64,000 bases of DNA from CAITSH01 sp945892985. GTDB lineage: Bacteria; Pseudomonadota; Gammaproteobacteria; Burkholderiales; SG8-39. A model generated the notes under the pieces. The model had not been told where the DNA came from. It saw only the letters and a list, made by a program, of their open reading frames with translations, and did not search any database. Location: assembly GCA_945892985.1 (NCBI GenBank), contig CAMDDU010000001.1, positions 62,001 to 126,000 on the forward strand, in the 5' to 3' direction. A program made the position numbers and the translations under genes. This document shows positions 58,335 to 64,000 of the stretch, one piece after another (position 1 is the first letter of the stretch; each line of letters opens with the position of its first letter).

Positions 58335-60374
58335 CTGTTCGAAGCGCTGCGCAAACTGCTAGCCGGCACCGCCCGCACTGACGCCAGCCGGCAATCCGCA
58401 CTCGATGCGGCGATCGCCTTGCACGAGGCTGGGCAACTCGACAGTGCAGAGGCGGCCTACCGCACACTTCTGGCGCGCGCGCCCGGGCACGGCGCCGCGA
58501 TCCACCTGCTTGGCTTGATCAGCCATCAACGCGGCGATCACTTCACCGCGCTGCGCGAGATCGAGCGCGCCATCGCGATAGACAATGCCGTGCCGCTCTA
58601 TCACTTCAATCGCGGTAACGTCCTGCTTGCGCTCGGCAGACCGGATGAAGCTTGCATGGCTTTTAACGCCGCGCTGGTGATCAAGCCGGACTATGCGGCG
58701 GCACGCTACAACCACGCCAAATCATTGGCACAACTGCAGCGGTACGCCGAGGCGATTAGCGCGTTTCGGACCCTGCCAGCCGACCTGCCCGGGCTACGGC
58801 ACGACTTTGCCATGGCCCTGCTCGGCGAGGCGGCCAGGCATGGCGGCGATGAAAACGCGCTTTTGGACGAGGCGATCGGGCTGCAGGCCAAATCCTGGCA
58901 GTCCGCCCCCGATCCGTTCGAAGCACGGGCGGCGCTTGGCTGGGCGCTGGAACAGCGCAAACGCTGGAGCGAAGCGGCCGGGGAGTACGAAGGTGCACTA
59001 GCGCTCAATCCGGGCTCGGCAAAGGTGCACAACAACCTTGCCAATTGCTACAACCAGCTGGGGCGCATCAGCGAGGCGGTGGAACATTACCGCACGCTGT
59101 ATGCGATCGCCCCGGATTTTCCCGATGCCCTGACCAGCGTGCTGGCCAACCTCAACTATGATCCGGCGGCGACCCCGCAACAAGTGTTCGAGGAACACTG
59201 CGCCTGGGCTCAAGCGGCGGCGTCCCCGCATTACCGCTCCGAGCCTCGCTTCGACAACAATGCTGACGCGGCGCGTCCCCTGCGCGTGGGCTTTATTTCT
59301 CCCGACCTGCGCCGCCACCCGGTGAGTTATATTTTTGCGCCCATTCTCGCCGCCTTCGATCCGCGCAAAGTTGAAACGGTCTGCTATTACAACTTCCCGC
59401 AAAAGGATGTCGTCACCGAAAGGCTGCAAGCGCTGGCGCACACCTGGCGTGACGTCGCCGCGCTGTCCGACGAGCAATTGCATGACCTCGTTCGAAGTGA
59501 CCGCATAGACATCCTGGTGGACCTTGCCGGTCACACCATCCATAACCGCCTGATGGTGTTTGCCCGCCGCGCAGCGCCGCTGCAGGTTAGTTGGCTCGGT
59601 TATTTCAATACCACCGGCCTCGCAAGCATGGATTACTTCATTTCCGATCCGCACTCGTCCCCAGCGGGTCAGGAGCAGTATTTCAGCGAAAAGCTGCTCC
59701 GCCTGCCAGACACGCGCTTCTGTTACCAAGCCTCGGAATTCATGCCGCCGGTTAGCCAGCCGCCTTTCTTGCGCAACGGCCATATCAGCTTCGGCTGTTT
59801 CAACAACCTGTCCAAGGTGAACGCGCGCGTTTTGCAGGTTTGGGCGGGCGTGCTCGCCGCAGTTCCGCAATCGCGCCTGATATTGCAGGCTTCGGCCCTC
59901 GATGATGTTTCAAACCGCGAACGCTTCACGCAGCTTGCAAGCCGCGCCGGGATCGCGCCTGAGCGGCTGCAGTTGCACGGCTTCAAGCCGGTTGCCGCCG
60001 CGCCCTTCGCCTATCACGATATCGACATCGCACTCGATCCATTTCCTTTTTGCGGCGGCATGACCAGCCTCGAGTCGCTATGGATGGGCGTGCCGGTCGT
60101 CACCCTGGCACAGACGATGATCGCCGGACGCCAGACTATGTCCCTGTTGGCTAACCTGGGGCTGGATGACCTGGTTGCAGAAGACGAGCAAGCCTATATC
60201 GACATCGCCAACAGGCTGGCACAAGACCGCGTCCGCTTGGCCGAACTGCGCAAAACCCTGCGCCCCCGATTCGCAGCGTCCCCGTTGCAGGACTATGCAA
60301 AATTCACCCGCTCGCTCGAAGACGCCTTCCACGGCATGTGGCGTACCCGGCTGGCAGCAAGAACGGGCCCGTAA
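58335..60374 (+). CDS. TPR and O-GlcNAc-transferase-like (SPINDLY family) protein
   Basis: About 679 residues: TPR repeats to about 240 (for example AIALHEAGQLDSAEAAYRTLL and AGEYEGALALNPGSAKVHNNLANCYNQLGR), then a family-41 glycosyltransferase part: RPLRVGFISPDLRRHPVSYI, LVDLAGHTIHNRLMVFARR, APLQVSWLGYFNTTGLASMDY, ISFGCFNNLSKVN and DPFPFCGGMTSLESLWMGVPVV. It may glycosylate a protein such as flagellin or an adhesin. The start is a problem: the first ATG/GTG/TTG candidate is TTG 58419, inside the first TPR helix. CTG 58335 has AAGG seven bases upstream and keeps that repeat whole. Confidence 0.85.
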   Translation: MFEALRKLLAGTARTDASRQSALDAAIALHEAGQLDSAEAAYRTLLARAPGHGAAIHLLGLISHQRGDHFTALREIERAIAIDNAVPLYHFNRGNVLLALGRPDEACMAFNAALVIKPDYAAARYNHAKSLAQLQRYAEAISAFRTLPADLPGLRHDFAMALLGEAARHGGDENALLDEAIGLQAKSWQSAPDPFEARAALGWALEQRKRWSEAAGEYEGALALNPGSAKVHNNLANCYNQLGRISEAVEHYRTLYAIAPDFPDALTSVLANLNYDPAATPQQVFEEHCAWAQAAASPHYRSEPRFDNNADAARPLRVGFISPDLRRHPVSYIFAPILAAFDPRKVETVCYYNFPQKDVVTERLQALAHTWRDVAALSDEQLHDLVRSDRIDILVDLAGHTIHNRLMVFARRAAPLQVSWLGYFNTTGLASMDYFISDPHSSPAGQEQYFSEKLLRLPDTRFCYQASEFMPPVSQPPFLRNGHISFGCFNNLSKVNARVLQVWAGVLAAVPQSRLILQASALDDVSNRERFTQLASRAGIAPERLQLHGFKPVAAAPFAYHDIDIALDPFPFCGGMTSLESLWMGVPVVTLAQTMIAGRQTMSLLANLGLDDLVAEDEQAYIDIANRLAQDRVRLAELRKTLRPRFAASPLQDYAKFTRSLEDAFHGMWRTRLAARTGP

Positions 60375-60417
60375 TACCGGCAGGCCCGAAATCAATACCA
60401 GCGATTACACTGTAGCC

Positions 60418-62004
60418 ATGCTGACAAAACATCACCTAAAACTTAAGCGCTTCCTGCGAAGCATCGCACTTTTGTTTTTCGCCTCGCTCGCCATCGCCGC
60501 GCAGGCCGCACAGCTGCGTATCGGGCTTGGGGCGGATGTGACTTCGATCGACCCGCATCAGATCAATATCGCTCCCAACAACGCGGTTGACTGGCATATT
60601 TTCGAGGCGCTGACACATGTGGACGCCGACACGCGCCTTGTTCCGGGGCTGGCGACGTCATGGCGTGCCATCGACGGCACAACCTGGGAGTTCAAGCTGC
60701 GCCGCGGCGTGAAATTTCACGATGGCGCAGAGTTTACGGCAGAAGACGTGGCTTTTTCCATTGACCGCGCCACCGAACTTGGTGCCAAGGGCGGACAGTT
60801 CGCCAATTTCGTCAAGCCCATCGTGTCGAGACAAATCCTTGACCCCTACACCATCCGCTTCAAAACTGCGACGCCCTACGCCATATTGCCTTACGACCTG
60901 AATTCGATCTATATCGTTTCGCGCAAGTCGGCAGCCGGCGCCGGCACGGAAGATTTCAATTCGGGCAAGGCCGCCATTGGCACCGGCCCCTTCAAGCTGG
61001 CCACATTCAGGCGCGGCGATCGCGTTGAATTGGTCCGGAATGAAAGCTACTGGGCTGACAAGCCTGTCTGGCAGAAAGTGACCTTGCGCATCCTGCCCAG
61101 CGACCCGGCTCGAACCGCCGCGCTGCTGGCCGGCGACGTCGACGCCATTGAAAACATACCAACCGCCGATACAGCACGCATCAAGGCGAACGCCAATTTT
61201 CGGCTTGAGCAAAAGGTCTCCTGGCGAACAATTTTTTTCCATCTTGACCAGTACCGCGACCATCCTCCCGGCGTGACTGACAAAAACGGCAAGACCCTGG
61301 CAAAAAACCCATTCCAGGATGTGCGTGTGCGTGAAGCGCTCGCCCTTGCCATTAACCGTCAGGCTATTGTCGAGCGCGCCATGGAAGGCTTTGCCGTGGC
61401 GGCGGGCAATATCGTCGCGCCACCGGTATTCGGCCATAACGCCACCGTCAAGCCAGCCGCTTACGATCCAGATGCCGCGAAAAAATTGCTCGCCGCCGCC
61501 GGTTACCCAGACGGATTTTCGATCGTCCTTGCCGCACCCAACAATCGCTATGTCAATGATGACCAGGTCGCTCAGGTCGTCGCGCAAATGCTGGCAAGAG
61601 TCGGTATCAGCGTATCGCGTGTCGAAACCCATCCAGCCGCGAGCTATTTCACCAAGGCGCGTAATGGCGACTTTGCTTTTGCCATGCTCGGCTGGGGATC
61701 GTTTGGCGCGGACTTGGCGCTGCGCACACTGGTGGCCACCAGCAATGCCGAAAAGGGATACGGCACCTGGAATTGGGGGCGCTACAGCAACCCGCGGGTT
61801 GATCAATTAGTCGAACAGGCGCTTGCCTCGGTCGACCCGGCCAGACGCGAAGCGGCGGCACGCGAAGCCATGGGCATCGCCATGAGGGACTATGCCCTCA
61901 TCCCGGTGCACCACCAGATCGCCTCTTGGGCGATGAAAAAGGGACTCGCCTATACGCCCCGCACCGATGAGTTTACTTTCGCGCAACACTTCCGGCCGCA
62001 GTAA
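60418..62004 (+). CDS. ABC transporter substrate-binding protein, family 5 (dipeptide type)
   Basis: About 528 residues. The ATG at 60418 opens a signal peptide (RFLRSIALLFFASLAIAAQAAQ). Then follow LRIGLGADVTSIDPHQINIAP, EFKLRRGVKFHDGAEFTAEDVAFSIDRA and GTGPFKLATFRRGDRVELVRNESYW, standard for DppA/OppA/NikA relatives. The longer frame to 60166 is a shadow of the preceding gene. It delivers its ligand to the permeases that follow. The ligand is unknown; peptides, nickel or glutathione are all known for the family. Confidence 0.94.
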   Translation: MLTKHHLKLKRFLRSIALLFFASLAIAAQAAQLRIGLGADVTSIDPHQINIAPNNAVDWHIFEALTHVDADTRLVPGLATSWRAIDGTTWEFKLRRGVKFHDGAEFTAEDVAFSIDRATELGAKGGQFANFVKPIVSRQILDPYTIRFKTATPYAILPYDLNSIYIVSRKSAAGAGTEDFNSGKAAIGTGPFKLATFRRGDRVELVRNESYWADKPVWQKVTLRILPSDPARTAALLAGDVDAIENIPTADTARIKANANFRLEQKVSWRTIFFHLDQYRDHPPGVTDKNGKTLAKNPFQDVRVREALALAINRQAIVERAMEGFAVAAGNIVAPPVFGHNATVKPAAYDPDAAKKLLAAAGYPDGFSIVLAAPNNRYVNDDQVAQVVAQMLARVGISVSRVETHPAASYFTKARNGDFAFAMLGWGSFGADLALRTLVATSNAEKGYGTWNWGRYSNPRVDQLVEQALASVDPARREAAAREAMGIAMRDYALIPVHHQIASWAMKKGLAYTPRTDEFTFAQHFRPQ

Positions 62005-62022
62005 GCGCAAAGCACTGACAGA

Positions 62023-63000
62023 ATGCTCGTCTACATCATCCGCCGGTTGATGCAAAGCGTGTTGGTGCTGTTCGCCATGTCTGTTCTGGTCTTCGCCGGG
62101 GTATTTGCCATCGGCAATCCGGTCGACATCCTCATCAACCCGCAGGCGGACCAGGCGGAGATTGCCCGGGTTACCACCGCCATGGGACTGGACAAACCGC
62201 TTTGGGAGCAATACACCGTGTTCCTCAAGCAGGCGGCGGTGGGTGATCTGGGCAAATCATTTGTCTACAACATACCGGCGATAAAACTCATTCTCGAACG
62301 CCTGCCCGCGACGATGGAATTAGCCCTCTCAGCCATGCTGATTGCCGTGTTGCTGGGAATTCCGCTCGGACTATGGGCCGGCATGCGTCCGGATTCCTGG
62401 CCCGGCAGGTTGATCATGAGCGGATCCATACTCGGCTTTTCCCTGCCCACCTTCTGGGTCGGACTGATGCTGATCATGGTGTTCTCCGTTCAACTCGGAT
62501 GGCTGCCCTCCAACGGCCGCGGCGAGACGCGCGAGCTATTGGGCGTGGCGGTCAGTTTTCTCACCATCGACGGCCTGTCCCATCTGCTCATGCCGGCCGT
62601 CAATCTGGCTTTGTTCAAACTCTCTCTGATCATACGGCTCACCCGGTCGGGCACCCGCGAGGCCCTGCAGCAGGACTACGTGAAGTTCGCCCGCGCCAAG
62701 GGTCTGCCCATGCGCCGCGTGATCGGCGTGCACGTGCTAAAAAACATCATGATTCCCATTATCACGGTCATAGGCTTGGAGTTTGGATCGGTCATCGCCT
62801 TCGCCATCGTCACCGAATCGGTGTTCGCCTGGCCAGGCATGGGCAAGCTCATCATCGACTCGATCAACCTGCTAGACCGTCCCGTCATCGTGGCGTATCT
62901 GTGCGTCATCGTGATCTTGTTCATATTCATCAATCTCGCCGTCGACCTGGTGTATTCGCTACTCGACCCCAGGGTGCGCCTCGTCGATGCGCAGCGCTGA
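62023..63000 (+). CDS. ABC transporter permease, DppB type
   Basis: 325 residues with six membrane spans. The N-terminus LVYIIRRLMQSVLVLFAMSVLVF is typical of DppB/GsiC. The cytoplasmic EAA loop REALQQDYVKFARAKGLPMRRVIGVH sits near residue 210. It lies 18 bases after the binding-protein gene and 3 bases before the partner permease gene. Confidence 0.94.
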   Translation: MLVYIIRRLMQSVLVLFAMSVLVFAGVFAIGNPVDILINPQADQAEIARVTTAMGLDKPLWEQYTVFLKQAAVGDLGKSFVYNIPAIKLILERLPATMELALSAMLIAVLLGIPLGLWAGMRPDSWPGRLIMSGSILGFSLPTFWVGLMLIMVFSVQLGWLPSNGRGETRELLGVAVSFLTIDGLSHLLMPAVNLALFKLSLIIRLTRSGTREALQQDYVKFARAKGLPMRRVIGVHVLKNIMIPIITVIGLEFGSVIAFAIVTESVFAWPGMGKLIIDSINLLDRPVIVAYLCVIVILFIFINLAVDLVYSLLDPRVRLVDAQR

Positions 63001-63003
63001 ATC

Positions 63004-63888
63004 ATGACAGCCGACCAGACGCCTTTTCAGCGCATTTGTGCCGATTTCGCCGCCAGCCGGACGGCCCTTGCCGGGCTCGCCCTGCTCGTCCTTATTCTGC
63101 TCGTTGCGGTCCTCGCGCCCCTCGTTTCACCACAAAACCCCTACGACCTCGCGCAACTGGATGTGCTGGACAGCCGACTGCCGCCGGGTGCGCAGTCGGG
63201 CGACGGAAAAATGACCCACTGGCTTGGCACCGACGATCAGGGGCGCGACATGCTATCGGGCATTTTTTACGGGCTGCGCATCTCCATCTTTGTCGGCATC
63301 AGCGCCACTGTGGCCGCGCTGAGCATCGGCCTGGCGGTCGGCCTGTTGGCGGCCTACTTTGGCGGCAGGACTGACACCATCATCATGCGCATCGTCGATA
63401 TCCAGCTGTCGTTTCCCGCCATACTCATCGCTCTCATTCTGCTGGCATTGCTTGGCCAGGGCACTGGCAAGATCATCATTGCCCTGATCACCGTGCAATG
63501 GGCCTACTACGCGCGCACCGTGCGCGGCACCGCACTGGTGGAGCGGCGCAAGGAATACATCGAGGCCGCCGCATGCCTCGCGCTCTCCCCCACCCGCATT
63601 GTGTTCCGCCACCTGCTGCCAAACTGCCTTCCACCGCTGATCGTGGTTGCAACGGTTCAGGTCGCGGCGGCGATCGCCCTCGAAGCCACGCTATCTTTCC
63701 TTGGCCTCGGCCTGCCCATTACCGAACCTTCGCTTGGCCTGCTGATCGCCAATGGATTTTCCTACTTGCTCTCGGGAAAGTACTGGATAAGTTTTTTCCC
63801 CGGACTGGCGCTGCTGCTCACCATCGTAAGCATCAACCTCGTCGCCGACCAACTGCGCGACGTGCTCAACCCAAGGCTGCAAAAATGA
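63004..63888 (+). CDS. ABC transporter permease, DppC type
   Basis: 294 residues: an N-terminal span (ALAGLALLVLILLVAVLAPLVSP), a periplasmic stretch with HWLGTDDQGRDMLSGIFYGLRISIFVG, and the EAA loop RRKEYIEAAACLALSPTRIVFRHLLPN. It forms the channel with the DppB-type protein. The stop overlaps the next gene's ATG (ATGA). Confidence 0.94.
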   Translation: MTADQTPFQRICADFAASRTALAGLALLVLILLVAVLAPLVSPQNPYDLAQLDVLDSRLPPGAQSGDGKMTHWLGTDDQGRDMLSGIFYGLRISIFVGISATVAALSIGLAVGLLAAYFGGRTDTIIMRIVDIQLSFPAILIALILLALLGQGTGKIIIALITVQWAYYARTVRGTALVERRKEYIEAAACLALSPTRIVFRHLLPNCLPPLIVVATVQVAAAIALEATLSFLGLGLPITEPSLGLLIANGFSYLLSGKYWISFFPGLALLLTIVSINLVADQLRDVLNPRLQK

Positions 63889-64000
63889 GCGACACGGTGT
63901 TGAGCGTAAAGGGATTGCAAACGCATTTTTTTACCAGGCAGGGCGTGATCCGGGCCGTGGATGACGTCAGCTTTTCAGTCGCACGCGGCAAGATCATGGG
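63885..64000 (+). CDS. ABC transporter ATP-binding protein, DppD type, 3' end outside window
   Basis: Only 38 N-terminal residues are visible (VLSVKGLQTHFFTRQGVIRA, then VDDVSFSVARGKIMG), ending just before the expected Walker A motif. They match DppD/OppD. The ATG overlaps the stop of the DppC-type gene by 4 bases, so it continues the transporter operon. Confidence 0.85.
   Translation, partial: MSDTVLSVKGLQTHFFTRQGVIRAVDDVSFSVARGKIM

Noticed and set aside
1..64000. CRISPR arrays, transposons, prophage or tRNA-linked islands
   Set aside because: No direct-repeat array, transposase, integrase or tRNA-like sequence is seen; composition and codon style look even across the window.

Overview
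The window looks like chromosomal DNA of a GC-rich betaproteobacterium, probably of the metabolically versatile Rhodocyclales/Burkholderiales/Sterolibacterium type. This is inferred from several Bug (TctC-type) periplasmic binding proteins, a DUF3460 gene, the suhB-trmJ-cysE-iscR gene order, and aromatic and N-heterocycle catabolic genes. I see no rRNA, tRNA, CRISPR array, IS element, prophage or integrase. Coding density is high, and many genes overlap by ATGA or TGATG.

Region 1 (1-11.5 kb) is a set of loosely linked genes: a partial alpha/beta hydrolase, a gamma-carbonic-anhydrase-like protein, a short-chain dehydrogenase, a Bug protein paired with a formylglycine-type sulfatase, a large DUF748/AsmA-like envelope protein, a second Bug protein, a SnoaL-like protein, a G-quadruplex-like repeat, and a UbiX-like flavin prenyltransferase.

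Region 2 (11.6-28.4 kb, minus strand) is the most distinctive part. It is one long, tightly packed array. In transcription order it encodes a molybdenum hydroxylase (FAD subunit, then a fused 2Fe-2S/Mo subunit), a 6-hydroxynicotinate-reductase-like protein, a UPF0280 (ApbE-like) protein, a DUF1185 protein, a branched-chain-type ABC importer with LivH and LivM fused, an ATP-dependent hydantoinase/oxoprolinase pair (HyuA/HyuB) with a tandem dimeric-barrel protein between them, and an ankyrin protein. I infer an import, hydroxylation, ring reduction and lactam opening route for an N-heterocycle.

Region 3 (28.4-37.6 kb, plus strand, divergent from region 2) encodes an Old Yellow Enzyme family reductase, an aryl-CoA ligase, a nitroreductase, a 7Fe/8Fe ferredoxin and a 1175-residue protein that joins a GltD-like and a PyrK-like module. 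The last resembles a single-chain Nfn transhydrogenase. A TetR regulator follows. A perfect 8-bp-arm palindrome, a near-consensus promoter and a leader hairpin precede the ferredoxin.

Region 4 (37.7-50 kb) holds a TPR lipoprotein, DUF3460, a DUF1501/DUF1800 pair, an OmpR/EnvZ two-component system, ispD-ispF, mfd and serB.

Region 5 (50-58.3 kb) is a complete iron-sulfur assembly operon iscR-iscS-iscU-iscA-hscB-hscA-fdx-iscX, with cysE, trmJ and suhB. Two IscR type-1-like boxes overlap the iscR promoter. A strong intrinsic terminator lies inside the operon, directly before hscB.

Region 6 (58.3-64 kb) holds a TPR/O-GlcNAc-transferase-like protein, probably started at a CTG codon, and a dipeptide-type ABC importer that runs off the window end.
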